Positions 1 to 9,705 are shown, counted from the stretch's first letter. The stretch is DNA of 64,000 nucleotides from Candidatus Intricatilinea gracilis (GCA_016702605.1 JADJDQ010000021.1:62001-126000), one strand, 5' to 3'. The notes: generated from the sequence alone by a model not told the origin. Program-made: numbers and translations.

Positions 1-3000
1 CACCGGCCCGCCAGTCGCCGCCTCGGCGCCTTCCCGGCCCGCAGCGTCGCTGGTCATCATCTTGCGCAGTGCGGCTTCGTCGGCACGAAGCACCTCTTCC
101 TTGCGGAATCGGATCTGCGTCGAGATGTCGGGCCGGTTCACGCCCAGCGTGCCCGATTCGCCGCAGCAGCGTTTGCTCTCGATGACGTTGGGGCCGATCA
201 GCGCCTTGACCGTCTTCATCGGCTCTTGCAGCTTCATCGGGCTGTGGCAGGGGTCATGGAACAGGTAGCCACCGGCTTGCTCGGCGCTGAGCCTGATGCC
301 CTTTTCCAGCAGGTATTCGTGGATGTCGACGATGCGGCAGCCCGGAAAGATCTCCTCGAACTTGTAGCCCTGCAGCTGGTCGTAGCAGGTGCCGCAACTC
401 ACCACCACGGTCTTGATGTCCAGATAGTTCAGCGTGTTGGCCACGCGGTGGAACAACACCCGGTTGTCGGTGATGATCTTCTCGGCCTTGTCGGCCAGGC
501 CTGAGCCGCGCTGCGGATAACCGCAGCACAGGTAGCCCGGTGGCAGCACCGTCTGCACACCGGCGTGCCAGAGCATGGCCTGGGTGGCCAGGCCGACCTG
601 GCTGAACAGGCGCTCGGAGCCACAGCCCGGAAAGTAGAACACCGCCTCGGTGTCCGACGTCGTGCTCACCGGGTCGCGGATGATGGGCACGTAGTCCTTG
701 TCCTCGATGTCCAGCAGCGCGCGTGCCGTGCGTTTGGGCAGTCCGCCCGGCATCTTCTTGTTGATGAAGTGGATCACCTGCTCCTTGATCGGGGCGGTGC
801 CGGTCGTTGCCGGTGGGGCACTGGTCTGCTTGCGCACCAACTTCTTGAACAGCGTGTTCGCCAGGCGCTGCGCCTTGAACGCCACACCCACCATGCCGGC
901 ACGCATGAACTTGATGGTCTGCGGGTTGGTCGCGTTCAGAAAGCTCATGGCCAACGCACCACCGGGCCTGAAGCTCTTTTGCCCCATCTTGCGCAGCAGG
1001 TTGCGCATGGCCATCGACACATCGCCGAAGTCGATCTTCACCGGGCAGGGGCTCAGGCACTTGTGGCACACCGTGCAGTGGTCGGCCACGTCCTCGAACT
1101 CTTCCCAGTGTTTGATGCTCACGCCGCGGCGCGTCTGCTCCTCGTACAAGAAGGCCTCGATCAGCAGCGAGGTGGCGAGGATCTTGTTGCGCGGGCTGTA
1201 CAGCAGGTTGGCGCGTGGCACATGCGTGGCACACACCGGCTTGCACTTGCCACAGCGCAGGCAGTCCTTGATGCTGTCGGCAATGGCACCGATGTCGCTC
1301 TGCTGCATGATGAGCGACTCATGCCCCATCAGCCCGAAGCTGGGCGTGTAGGCGTCGCTCAGGTCGGCATGCAGGGCATCGGCGCCGAGCAGCGCGGTGC
1401 GGTCGCTCTGGCGCAGCAGCTTGCCCTTGTTGAAGCGGCCCTCGGGGTCGACACGCGCCTTGTAGGCAGCAAAGTCGGCCATCTCGGCGTCGCTCAGGAA
1501 CTCCAGCTTGGTGATGCCGATGCCGTGTTCACCAGAGATCACGCCGTCCAGGCTGCGTGCCAGCGCCATGATGCGCGCCACGGCCTCGTGCGCCGTCTGC
1601 AGCATCTCGTAGTTGTCGCTGTTGACGGGGATATTGGTGTGCACATTGCCGTCACCGGCATGCATGTGCAGGGCCACCCAGACACGCCCACGCAGTACCT
1701 CCTTGTGGATGCGCTGGCATTCGGCCAGCAACGGCGCGAACGACGAACCGCTGAACAGCGCCTGCAAGGGCCGAAGGATCTGCAGCTTCCACGAGGCGCG
1801 CAGGCTGTAGTCCTGCAAATGCTCGAAGAACGTGCGGGCCTCACCACCCGAGAGTTTCCCATCGATGCCGGCCTGCACCACGTCGAGCCCGACCAGCCAG
1901 CCTTGCCACAACGCGCGTACTTCACCGAGCAGGCTCAGTGCCTGAGCCACCCGGTCTTCGAGCAACTCGGCACTGGGAATGTCGTTGGCGTCGTCGGTCT
2001 TACCCAGGGGCAGGGCGCCCGCCTTGAACAGCTCGGTCAGTCGATCGACCAGCGCCAGCTTGTTGCGCAGGCTCAGCTCGACGTTGATGCGCTCGATGCC
2101 CAGGGTGTATTCACCCATGCGCTCGAGCGGAATCACCACGTCCTCGTTCACCTTGAACGCGTTGGTGTGTTTGCTGATCGCTGCGGTGCGCTTGCGGTCG
2201 AGCCAGAACTTCTTGCGCGCGTCGGCGCTCACCGCCACGAAACCTTCGCCGCTGCGGCCGTTGGCCAGGCGGATGACTTCGCTGGTGGCACGCGCCACGG
2301 CGTCCTCGTCGTCACCGACGATGTCACCCACCAGCACCATCTTGGGCAGGCCGCCGCGTTTGCTCTTGGTGGCGTAACCCACGGCCTTGAGGTAGCGGTC
2401 GTCCAGGTGCTCCAGCCCAGCCAGCAGCACGGGTGAAGGCGCGCCGGCCTCGATGGCCGCGCCGTTGCTGCCCTTGGACAACGAGAACATGTAGTCCTTG
2501 ATGTCGACGATCGATGGCACGCAGTCGCGCGGGTTGCCGAAGAACTCGAGGCACACCGTGCGCACGTGCTTGGGCATGCGGTGCACGACCCAGCGCGCGC
2601 TGGTGATGAGGCCGTCGCAGCCTTCCTTCTGGATGCCGGGCAGGCCGGCGAGGAACTTGTCGGTGACGTCCTTGCCCAGGCCTTCCTTGCGAAACACGCG
2701 CCCGGGAATGCTCAGCGTCTCGCTGCGCTCGAGAATCTTGCCGGTGGCGTCGAAATAGCGCAGCTCGAAGCTGGCCGATTCGACGTCGTGGATCTTGCCC
2801 AGGTTGTGGTTCAGGCGCGTGACTTCGAGCCACTTGGCCTCGGGGGTCACCATGCGCCAGCTCGCCAGGTTGTCCAGCGCCGTGCCCCACAGCACCGCCT
2901 TCTTGCCGCCGGCATTCATGGCGACATTGCCGCCCACGCAGCTGGCCTCGGCCGAGGTCGGGTCGACTGCAAACACGTAGCCGCCTCGTTCGGCCGCATC

Positions 3001-3837
3001 GGCCACACGTTGTGTCACCACGCCGGCGCCGGTCCAGATCGTGGCCACCTTGTGGGGCACACCCGGCAGGTCGACCATCTCGACCTCGGTCATCTGCTCG
3101 AGTTTCTCGGTGTTGATGACCGCGCTCTTCCAGGTCAGCGGAATGGCGCCGCCCGTGTAGCCGGTGCCGCCGCCACGCGGGATGATGGTCAGGCCCAGTT
3201 CGACACAACCCGCCACCAGCGCGGCCATCTCTGCCTCGGTGTCGGGCGTGAGCACAACGAAGGGGTACTCGACACGCCAGTCGGTCGCGTCGGTCACATG
3301 TGACACGCGGCTCAGGCCATCGAACTTGATGTTGTCCTTGCCCGTGTGGCGGCCCAGCACCTTGCGGGTGCGGGCGCGCAGGTCGTAGACGGTGCGAAAA
3401 CGCGCCGAAAAGGACTCGACCGCCGTGCTCGCCGCCGTCACCAGTTCACCCACCGCAGCGTCGCGTTCACCGTCTTCGCTGGGTGTGCGGCGTTTGCCGA
3501 TTTCGCCCAGGCGGTGATGCAATGCGTCCACCAGCAACTGGCGCCGCTTGGGGTTGTCGATCAGATCGTCTTCCAGGTACGGATTGCGCTGCACCACCCA
3601 GATGTCGCCCAGTACCTCGTACAACATGCGGGCCGAGCGGCCGGTGCGGCGCTCGCTGCGCAGGCGTTCCAACAGGTTCCACGACCTGGCGCCGAGCAGG
3701 CGCAATACGATCTCGCGGTCCGAGAACGAGGTGTAGTTGTAGGGGATCTCGCGCAGGCGCGGCGCGGCGGGCTCTGCTGTCATGGCGCCGGCTCGGGCGG
3801 CGGCAGAGAGCTGGTTCAGGGCGATCGGTGCATTCAT
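1..3837 (-). CDS. Large FAD-linked oxidase / Fe-S oxidoreductase with N-terminal DUF3683 (3' end outside window)
   Basis: Open frame of 1,279 codons from an ATG at 3837 that leaves the window at base 1 without a stop. The N-terminus (IPYNYTSFSDREIV) matches the DUF3683 extension seen on Burkholderiales members of this family. A p-cresol-methylhydroxylase-type FAD-binding stretch (PRGGGTGYTGGAIP, about residue 220) follows, then a FAD-oxidase C domain (HAGDGNVHTN near 724, SGEHGIG near 764). Next come two 4Fe-4S motifs (CGKCKPVC near 861; CTVCHKCLSPCPV near 920) and a C-terminal cysteine-rich CCG region (FPGCGS, CCGYPQ, SCGTCYDQ, FHDPCHSP, KRCCGESG between about 1069 and 1220). This layout resembles D-lactate dehydrogenases / YdiJ-like 2-hydroxyacid oxidases that pass electrons through Fe-S clusters to the respiratory chain. 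The exact substrate cannot be told from sequence. The same frame carries motifs at the N-terminus, near 1260 and near 261, so no frameshift is apparent; the usual family length of about 1,300 residues means little is missing. Confidence 0.9.
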   Translation of the reverse strand, partial: MNAPIALNQLSAAARAGAMTAEPAAPRLREIPYNYTSFSDREIVLRLLGARSWNLLERLRSERRTGRSARMLYEVLGDIWVVQRNPYLEDDLIDNPKRRQLLVDALHHRLGEIGKRRTPSEDGERDAAVGELVTAASTAVESFSARFRTVYDLRARTRKVLGRHTGKDNIKFDGLSRVSHVTDATDWRVEYPFVVLTPDTEAEMAALVAGCVELGLTIIPRGGGTGYTGGAIPLTWKSAVINTEKLEQMTEVEMVDLPGVPHKVATIWTGAGVVTQRVADAAERGGYVFAVDPTSAEASCVGGNVAMNAGGKKAVLWGTALDNLASWRMVTPEAKWLEVTRLNHNLGKIHDVESASFELRYFDATGKILERSETLSIPGRVFRKEGLGKDVTDKFLAGLPGIQKEGCDGLITSARWVVHRMPKHVRTVCLEFFGNPRDCVPSIVDIKDYMFSLSKGSNGAAIEAGAPSPVLLAGLEHLDDRYLKAVGYATKSKRGGLPKMVLVGDIVGDDEDAVARATSEVIRLANGRSGEGFVAVSADARKKFWLDRKRTAAISKHTNAFKVNEDVVIPLERMGEYTLGIERINVELSLRNKLALVDRLTELFKAGALPLGKTDDANDIPSAELLEDRVAQALSLLGEVRALWQGWLVGLDVVQAGIDGKLSGGEARTFFEHLQDYSLRASWKLQILRPLQALFSGSSFAPLLAECQRIHKEVLRGRVWVALHMHAGDGNVHTNIPVNSDNYEMLQTAHEAVARIMALARSLDGVISGEHGIGITKLEFLSDAEMADFAAYKARVDPEGRFNKGKLLRQSDRTALLGADALHADLSDAYTPSFGLMGHESLIMQQSDIGAIADSIKDCLRCGKCKPVCATHVPRANLLYSPRNKILATSLLIEAFLYEEQTRRGVSIKHWEEFEDVADHCTVCHKCLSPCPVKIDFGDVSMAMRNLLRKMGQKSFRPGGALAMSFLNATNPQTIKFMRAGMVGVAFKAQRLANTLFKKLVRKQTSAPPATTGTAPIKEQVIHFINKKMPGGLPKRTARALLDIEDKDYVPIIRDPVSTTSDTEAVFYFPGCGSERLFSQVGLATQAMLWHAGVQTVLPPGYLCCGYPQRGSGLADKAEKIITDNRVLFHRVANTLNYLDIKTVVVSCGTCYDQLQGYKFEEIFPGCRIVDIHEYLLEKGIRLSAEQAGGYLFHDPCHSPMKLQEPMKTVKALIGPNVIESKRCCGESGTLGVNRPDISTQIRFRKEEVLRADEAALRKMMTSDAAGREGAEAATGGPV

Positions 3838-4166
3838 TTCGGGTGGCGCGGCGAGTTGGCAACGCAAGAAAGCTGCGCTGGAAAAGGGCACGCAAAGGGC
3901 ACGCGCGACAGGGCCGGCAATGCTAACGCAGGGGGTTAGCCCGGATGGACGGCAAGCTCTTGCTCGATCCATTCCAAACGGCCTGGCTCGCCATGATGTG
4001 AAACCCCGATGGCCGCGGCGCTCGAGGTGTGCAAAAAACGCCGGGTCGACACGAGCTTGTCATGTGGGCTGGCCAAAGTGGTCCGGCCCGCGCCGGCAGC
4101 ACCTGCCAGGCGCTCAGCCCGGCGCCTACCCAGCCTGCCGTCCCCCACACCTTCGGAGCCACAACA
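3838..4166. other. Intergenic region between divergent oxidase and ugpB, with a 6-bp inverted repeat
   Basis: This 329-base gap separates two divergently read genes, so it should hold both promoters. The only structure I see is an inverted repeat GCTAAC-N7-GTTAGC at 3922-3940, which could be an operator half-site pair. I find no convincing -35/-10 pair and no small gene with a ribosome-binding site. An open frame running into ugpB from further upstream has no family-like N-terminus and is not counted. Confidence 0.4.
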
Positions 4167-5501
4167 ATGATCCCCACTCCCCAACTGCCCACTCGCCGCC
4201 TTGTCCTGGCTGGCACCAGCCTGCTGCTTGCACTGGCAGCCCTGCCGGCCCAGGCCCAGACCGAGATCCAGTGGTGGCACTCGATGACGGGTGGCCTGAA
4301 TGACTGGGTCGTCGATCTGGCCAACGGCTACAACGCCAGCCAGAAGGACTTCAAGATCGTTCCGACCTACAAGGGGCAATACGACGAGTCGATGACCGCT
4401 GCGATCGCCGCCTTCCGCGCCGGCAACGCGCCGGATGTGCTCCAGGTGTTCGAGGTCGGTACCGCGACCATGATGGCCAGCAAGGGGGCCATCGTGCCCG
4501 TGGGCAAGGTGCTGTCCGATGCGGGCTACAAGTTCGATCCCCAGGCCTACATCCCTGCCGTGGTAGGTTATTACACGGCCCCGAGCGGACAGATGCTGAG
4601 TTTTCCGCTGAACAGCTCGACCACGGTGCTGAACTACAACAAAGAGGCGTTCCGAAAGGCGGGCCTCGATCCGAACACTCCGCCCAAGACCTGGCCTGAA
4701 CTGGCGCTCGCCGCCGCCAAACTCAAGGCGTCGGGCGTGAGTTGCCCGTTCACGACCAGCTGGCAGGGCTGGACTCAGCTCGAGAGCTTCAGCACCTGGC
4801 ACAACACACTGTATGCGTCGGAGAACAACGGTTTCGGTGGCACCGGAGCGCGCCTGCTGGCCAACAGCCCACTGCATCTGCGCCATATCGAGAATCTGGC
4901 CAACATGGCCAAGCAAGGCCTGTTCGTCTATCGCGGCCGCAACAATCTTGGCGATGCCGCCTTCTATTCGGGCGAATGCGCGATGGCGACTGCGTCGTCG
5001 TCGACCTACGCCAGCATCAAGAAGAACGCCAAGTTCGACTTCGGCATCGCGCCGCTGCCCTACTACGCCGACGTGCCCGGCACGCCGCAGAACACCGTCA
5101 TCGGTGGCGCGTCGTTGTGGGTGATGTCGGGCAAGCCGGCCGAGCACTACAAGGGTGTGGCCGCCTTCTTCAACTACCTGACCAACCCCGAGGTCCAGGC
5201 CAAGAGCCACCAACGGACCGGCTACCTGCCGATCACGCTGGCTGCCCTGTCGCTGACCGAGAAGTCGGGCTTTTACAAGCAGAACCCGGGCACCGACACG
5301 GCCGTCAACCAGATGATCCGCAAGACCACCGACGAGTCGCGGGGAGTTCGCCTGGGCAACATGCTGCAGATCCGCACGATCGTCGACGAGGAACTCGAGC
5401 AGGTCTGGGCCGGCAAGAAGAGCGCGAAGGAGGCGCTTGACGACATCGTGAAGCGTGGCAACGAGCAACTCGAGCGCTTCGAACGCGCCAACAAGGGCTG
5501 A
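4167..5501 (+). CDS. ugpB: sn-Glycerol-3-phosphate ABC transporter, periplasmic binding protein UgpB
   Basis: Encodes a 444-residue extracellular solute-binding protein family 1 member, close to the 438 residues of E. coli UgpB. It captures sn-glycerol-3-phosphate (and glycerophosphodiesters) in the periplasm for the UgpAE permease. The start at 4167 was chosen because it opens directly onto a classic signal peptide (RR at 10-11, hydrophobic core 12-26, AQA cleavage near 30) followed by the family's mature start TEIQWWHSMTGGLNDW. Further UgpB hallmarks are VLQVFEVGTATMMASKGAIV, FPLNSSTTVLNYNK, CPFTTSWQGWTQLE and NTVIGGASLWVM. ugpA begins 5 bases after the stop, so the two are surely cotranscribed. 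Confidence 0.95.
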   Translation: MIPTPQLPTRRLVLAGTSLLLALAALPAQAQTEIQWWHSMTGGLNDWVVDLANGYNASQKDFKIVPTYKGQYDESMTAAIAAFRAGNAPDVLQVFEVGTATMMASKGAIVPVGKVLSDAGYKFDPQAYIPAVVGYYTAPSGQMLSFPLNSSTTVLNYNKEAFRKAGLDPNTPPKTWPELALAAAKLKASGVSCPFTTSWQGWTQLESFSTWHNTLYASENNGFGGTGARLLANSPLHLRHIENLANMAKQGLFVYRGRNNLGDAAFYSGECAMATASSSTYASIKKNAKFDFGIAPLPYYADVPGTPQNTVIGGASLWVMSGKPAEHYKGVAAFFNYLTNPEVQAKSHQRTGYLPITLAALSLTEKSGFYKQNPGTDTAVNQMIRKTTDESRGVRLGNMLQIRTIVDEELEQVWAGKKSAKEALDDIVKRGNEQLERFERANKG

Positions 5502-5506
5502 CACGT

Positions 5507-6394
5507 TTGGCCATCGAGAAGCGGGTCCGGTTCAAGAGCAGGTGGCTGCCCTGGGTGCTGATCGCACCCCAGATGGCTGTCGTGCTGGTGTTCTTCTTCT
5601 GGCCGGCCGGTCAGGCACTGGTGCAAAGTGTGCTGCAAGAGGATGCCTTCGGCAGCAGTTCCGAGTTCGTCGGTCTCGAGAACTTCGAGCGCCTGTGGAA
5701 CGACGCCAGCTATCTGGCGTCGTTCAAGACCACGGCCATCTTCTCGACGCTGGTGGCCGGGCTGGGCCTGTCGATCTCGATGCTTCTTGCGGTGATGGCC
5801 GACCGGGTGATGCGTGGTGCCCGGCTCTACAAGACACTGCTCATCTGGCCCTATGCGGTGGCGCCTGCGGTAGCCGGCGTGTTGTGGCTGTTCATGTTCG
5901 CGCCGTCGGTAGGCATCGTCAGCTACGCGCTGCGCGGCGCCGGTGTCGACTGGAACCACCTGCTCAACAGCAGTCACGCCATGACCCTGATCGTGATGGC
6001 GGCGGTGTGGAAGCAAATATCCTACAACTTCCTGTTCTTTCTTGCCGGGCTGCAGTCGATTCCCAAGAGTCTGATCGAGGCCGCGGCGATCGATGGCGCC
6101 GGGCCCTGGCGGCGTTTCTGGACGGTGCAGGTGCCGCTGCTCACGCCGACCACGTTTTTCCTGCTCGTGATCAACATCGTCTATGCCTTCTTCGACACCT
6201 TCGCGATCGTCGATGCGGCCACCTCCGGCGGGCCTGGCAAGGACACCGCGATCCTTGTCTACAAGGTGTACTTCGACGGCTTCAAGGCGCTGGACCTTGG
6301 AGGCTCTGCTGCGCAAAGCGTGGTGCTGATGCTGATCGTCATTGCGTTGACGGTGGTGCAGTTCCGCTACGTCGAGAAACGTGTCAACTACTGA
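5507..6394 (+). CDS. ugpA: sn-Glycerol-3-phosphate ABC transporter permease UgpA
   Basis: A 295-residue inner-membrane permease, exactly the length of E. coli UgpA. It has six predicted membrane segments, starting with WLPWVLIAPQMAVVLVFFFW (residues about 13-32). The conserved EAA loop that contacts the ATPase is present as LIEAAAIDGAGPWRRFW. The family signatures LIWPYAVAPAVAGVLW and WKQISYNFLFFLAGLQSIP are intact. The start is a TTG at 5507, five bases after the ugpB stop, chosen because it restores the family's full N-terminus (AIEKRVRFKSRWLP) ahead of the first membrane segment; the next in-frame ATG would cut that segment. The end overlaps a possible GTG start for ugpE, but the ATG at 6411 fits better. 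Confidence 0.93.
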   Translation: MAIEKRVRFKSRWLPWVLIAPQMAVVLVFFFWPAGQALVQSVLQEDAFGSSSEFVGLENFERLWNDASYLASFKTTAIFSTLVAGLGLSISMLLAVMADRVMRGARLYKTLLIWPYAVAPAVAGVLWLFMFAPSVGIVSYALRGAGVDWNHLLNSSHAMTLIVMAAVWKQISYNFLFFLAGLQSIPKSLIEAAAIDGAGPWRRFWTVQVPLLTPTTFFLLVINIVYAFFDTFAIVDAATSGGPGKDTAILVYKVYFDGFKALDLGGSAAQSVVLMLIVIALTVVQFRYVEKRVNY

Positions 6395-6410
6395 AGCAGC
6401 AGCCCAAACG

Positions 6411-7265
6411 ATGATCGAGAACCGTCCCCTGGCCACGACGCTGTCGCACCTGGTGCTGGTGCTGGGCGTGTTGATCGTGGCCTTCCCGGTCTACATCGCC
6501 TTTGTTGCCAGCACACAAACTGCCGAGGCGATCGTGCAGAACGTGCCCATGTCGTTGCTTCCCGGTGATCAGCTGATCCCCAACTACACACGCGCCCTGA
6601 TGGGTAGCAATACCCAGGGCGGCGGCAATCCGCCGGTGGCACCGATGATGGCGGTCAGCTTGATCACGGCACTGGTGATCGCTGTCGGCAAGATCGCCAT
6701 CTCGCTGCTGTCTGCGTTTGCTGTCGTCTACTTCCGTTTCCCGGGCCGCAGCCTGGTGTTCTGGATGATCTTCGTCACGCTGATGCTGCCAGTCGAGGTG
6801 CGTATCCTGCCGACCTACAAGGTGGTCTCGGACTTGCACATGCTCAATAGCTACGCGGGCTTGACGATTCCGCTGATCGCCTCGGCGACCGCGACCTTCC
6901 TGTTCCGTCAGTTCTTCCTGACCGTGCCGGATGAACTGGTCGAGGCCGCTCGCATCGACGGCGCCGGGCCGATGCGATTCTTCAAGGACGTGCTGCTGCC
7001 GCTGTCCACCACCAGCATCGCGGCGCTGTTCGTCATCCAGTTCATCTACGGCTGGAACCAGTATCTGTGGCCGCTGCTGGTGACCACCAGCGAGGACATG
7101 TACCCGGTGGTCGTGGGCATCAAGCGCATGATCACCGGCGGCGATGCCGCCACCGAATGGAATGTGGTGATGGCCACCGCCATGCTGGCCATGATCCCGC
7201 CCGCCGTGGTGGTGATGGCCATGCAACGCTGGTTCGTCAAGGGCCTGGTCGACGCCGAGAAGTGA
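6411..7265 (+). CDS. ugpE: sn-Glycerol-3-phosphate ABC transporter permease UgpE
   Basis: A 284-residue partner permease (E. coli UgpE is 281). The ATG at 6411 gives MIENRPLATTLSH, which matches the E. coli start MIENRP, so I prefer it to the GTG at 6381 that would overlap ugpA. The EAA loop is ELVEAARIDGAGPMRFF, and the strongly conserved block FWMIFVTLMLPVEVRILPT is present. The end MQRWFVKGLVDAEK also matches the family. In most genomes ugpC (the ATPase) follows in the same operon. Here the next gene is an unrelated HD-GYP protein on the other strand, so the transporter must borrow an ATPase encoded elsewhere. Confidence 0.94.
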   Translation: MIENRPLATTLSHLVLVLGVLIVAFPVYIAFVASTQTAEAIVQNVPMSLLPGDQLIPNYTRALMGSNTQGGGNPPVAPMMAVSLITALVIAVGKIAISLLSAFAVVYFRFPGRSLVFWMIFVTLMLPVEVRILPTYKVVSDLHMLNSYAGLTIPLIASATATFLFRQFFLTVPDELVEAARIDGAGPMRFFKDVLLPLSTTSIAALFVIQFIYGWNQYLWPLLVTTSEDMYPVVVGIKRMITGGDAATEWNVVMATAMLAMIPPAVVVMAMQRWFVKGLVDAEK

Positions 7266-7319
7266 GGCCGCGCGCAGGCCGCGCGACTCGCCGCCGTGTT
7301 CACCGCCCGATTTGACACG

Positions 7320-8642
7320 CTACTCGCTGCTCATGTGCATCCAGTTGAGCTTGCGGCGCGGCAGCAGGTAGTCGATCTGCTCGACGTTGCAGTCCTGCAC
7401 GCGCAGTGAGCGATCGATCTTCACGTCGGCCTGATGGCCCAGGTCGACGATGATGGCGTGGCGGCGCGGCACGCCGGCTTCGAAGATCAGCACCTGCGGC
7501 CGCAAGGGGTTCTCGGTCGACGCCGAGGCCACCACCACGCCGGTGTGAGCATCGCTGAGTTGCACCAGCGAACCGGGCGGATACACCCCCATGGCGCGCA
7601 CAAAGAGCTGCAGCAGCGTGACGTCGAAGGCCGCCCTCTCGTGGGACCACATGCTGGCCAGCGCCTCCGAAGGCGACAGCGCACGGCGCGGGTCGGTCGG
7701 GTTGGTGAGGTTGTCGAAGCGGTTGGCAATGGCCACGATACGTGCCGCCAGTGGTGTGTGTTTGGCCGTCAGGCCCGACGGATAACCGCGCCCGTCGGCC
7801 CGTTCATGGTGATGCATGATGGCCTCGAGCACCGGGCGCGACAGGCAACCTGTCTGGTCCGCCGCGTCATGCCCGAGCCGGCAATGCGTCTGGTAGATCA
7901 GCTCCTCGAACTTGCTGCGTTCGGGTTTGCGCAGCAGCGAGATATCGAGTGTGGTCTTGCCGATGTCGTGCAGCAACGCACCGATGCCCAACTCCTTGAG
8001 CGCCGACTCGGGCAGGCGCGCCTGCTTGCCCAGCAGCAGCGCCAGGGTCATGACCGACAGTGCGTGGGCGTTGTGGTTGTCGGTGTGGCCCTTCTCGGCA
8101 ATCAGCGCGATGGCGCTGTCGACGTCGCGCATCAACACCGCGGCGGACTGGGCACTCACCTCGGTGATCTGGCGAACACTTTCCTTGGGGTTGCGGTCGA
8201 AGCCCTTGATGGCTGCGCCCACTTCCTTGGCTGCGTTCGAGAAGTGCGCCTGGGCCACGTCGAGCCGTGCGCGCATGGCATGCACCGCGGCCGTCCTGGC
8301 CTGCTTGTCGGCGGTCTGGCGGGCCACCTGCGCGGCGGCCTCGGCGAGCCGGCGCTGTTCTTCGGGTGATGGCGGCACCACCACGGCAGGCAGCGCCAGC
8401 GGCGAGCGGCTCGACCGGCTCGGGTCACAGTACAGCTGCGGCAACTGCAGCGCCTCGATCTGGCGGATCTGCTCGGCTGTAGAGATGACGAACGAGTTGA
8501 GCATGAATGGGTGATCCATCCAGCCCACCGGCAACCGCACATGAACACCGGGCTGCAACTGGCTGGCCTGCACAACGATCTCGCCGTCTCGCTGCGAGCC
8601 GGGCTTGTCGCCGTCGCGGGTCGATTCACGCTGAGGTGCCAT
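7320..8642 (-). CDS. HD-GYP domain cyclic-di-GMP phosphodiesterase with N-terminal DUF3391
   Basis: A 440-residue cytosolic protein. Residues about 20-150 form the DUF3391-type N-terminal region (QLQPGVHVRLPVGWMDHPFMLNSF) followed by an alanine/arginine-rich helix. The HD-GYP domain follows with metal-binding histidines near 190-193 (HNAHALS), the HD pair HDIGK at 225-229, and the GYP signature HHERADGRGYPSGL at 278-291. All key residues are present, so hydrolysis of c-di-GMP to GMP (lowering biofilm and raising motility signals) is likely. The gene is convergent with ugpE, 54 bases away, and its start lies 100 bases from the next minus-strand gene's stop. It probably acts alone. Confidence 0.9.
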   Translation of the reverse strand: MAPQRESTRDGDKPGSQRDGEIVVQASQLQPGVHVRLPVGWMDHPFMLNSFVISTAEQIRQIEALQLPQLYCDPSRSSRSPLALPAVVVPPSPEEQRRLAEAAAQVARQTADKQARTAAVHAMRARLDVAQAHFSNAAKEVGAAIKGFDRNPKESVRQITEVSAQSAAVLMRDVDSAIALIAEKGHTDNHNAHALSVMTLALLLGKQARLPESALKELGIGALLHDIGKTTLDISLLRKPERSKFEELIYQTHCRLGHDAADQTGCLSRPVLEAIMHHHERADGRGYPSGLTAKHTPLAARIVAIANRFDNLTNPTDPRRALSPSEALASMWSHERAAFDVTLLQLFVRAMGVYPPGSLVQLSDAHTGVVVASASTENPLRPQVLIFEAGVPRRHAIIVDLGHQADVKIDRSLRVQDCNVEQIDYLLPRRKLNWMHMSSE

Positions 8643-8742
8643 GACCCGTCATTGTGCCCATGCCCATGTCGCGAGATGCCTTTGCCGTGCAGTTGCGGAC
8701 TCGCTGATGCCGGGGTGTGAGCCGGCCATGGTCATGTCGGCG

Positions 8743-9444
8743 TCACCTCGGTGCCGTGGCCGCGACCTGCTGAGCATTGGCGCCGTAACTCTTGAAGGCT
8801 TCGAGCACACGGTCCATCTCGTCGTCGGGCAGGATCACCGGCGTGCCGGTGGCAAGCGCCAGCAGGTATTGTTGGGCCAGTTGCTCGACTTCGATGGCCA
8901 GGGCAAAGGCGCTGGCCAGGTCGGTGCCCACGGTGATCAGGCCGTGGTTGGCGAGCAGGCAGGCGCGCCGGCCCTGCAGGGCAGCCAGGGCGTTGTGCGA
9001 CAAGGCCTCGGTGCCATAGGTTGCATACGGCGCGCAGCGGATGTTGCGCCCGCCCGCCATGGCCACCATGTAGTGGAAGGCCGGCAACTCGCGCCGCTGC
9101 ACCGCCAGTGCCGTGGCATGTGTCGGGTGGGCGTGCACGATGGCGCCGACCTCGGGCCGTGCAATGTAGATATCGCGGTGAAAACGCCACTCGGACGACG
9201 GCTTGAGTGGCCCGCTCCAACTGCCGTCGTCCAGCCGCATAAGGGGCAGGTCCGGCACAGCCATGCTGCCGTAGTCGACGCCGCTGGGCGTGATGAGCAG
9301 GCCCTCGGCATCGTCCGATCTCCAGCGTACGCTGAGGTTGCCCGAGGTACCTTGCGACAGTCCGGCCGGTGCGAAGCGCTTTGCGTGCTCGACGATGGCC
9401 TGGCGCAAGGTGGCTTCGTCGGCTGGGATGTGGGTGGTGGTCAT
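8743..9444 (-). CDS. Class II aldolase/adducin family protein (fuculose-phosphate-aldolase-like)
   Basis: A 233-residue zinc-dependent aldolase-fold protein. The ATG at 9444 is preceded by a good AAGGAG site. The fold's signatures are GTSGNLS (32-38), TPSG (52-55), the catalytic glutamate in SSEW (E85), zinc ligands HAHPTHA (H104, H106) and ANHG (H167). These match L-fuculose-1-phosphate aldolase FucA in order and spacing. Relatives of this length also act on other sugar phosphates or as decarboxylases, so the substrate is open. Nothing beside it points to fucose or rhamnose use, though a sugar-acid module lies about 24 kb to the right. Confidence 0.85.
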   Translation of the reverse strand: MTTTHIPADEATLRQAIVEHAKRFAPAGLSQGTSGNLSVRWRSDDAEGLLITPSGVDYGSMAVPDLPLMRLDDGSWSGPLKPSSEWRFHRDIYIARPEVGAIVHAHPTHATALAVQRRELPAFHYMVAMAGGRNIRCAPYATYGTEALSHNALAALQGRRACLLANHGLITVGTDLASAFALAIEVEQLAQQYLLALATGTPVILPDDEMDRVLEAFKSYGANAQQVAATAPR

Positions 9445-9705
9445 CGTGGCTCCTTGCCGAGCGGTGTATGGCACCGGGTGGCCGACTGCGGACTTGGGCG
9501 ACGCATGTTGCCGTTTTGGCACGTGGGCCGACTCTATCGACGTTGTGATCGGCAGGGTAGGCGCGCGGACATGTGGCACACCCTGCGCCCACTGCTTGTG
9601 TCTCGTCACGCGCTGAATTCTCGATCGCTTGCCCGAAGACTGGATGCCGGTCCAGCCGCGTGATGTCACCGCGCCGTGGTCGCCAAACCCTGGTCGGACC
9701 GTGGT

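Noticed and set aside
565..2436. Long plus-strand open frame opposite the FAD/Fe-S oxidase
   Set aside because: It is the GC-driven mirror of the real minus-strand gene; the translation is rich in His/Gln/Arg with no motifs, while the minus strand carries every expected oxidase signature in one frame.
7266..7319. GC-rich CGCGCG repeats between ugpE and the HD-GYP gene as a terminator
   Set aside because: The stems are short, mutually palindromic and lack a T-run; I could not support a terminator call.
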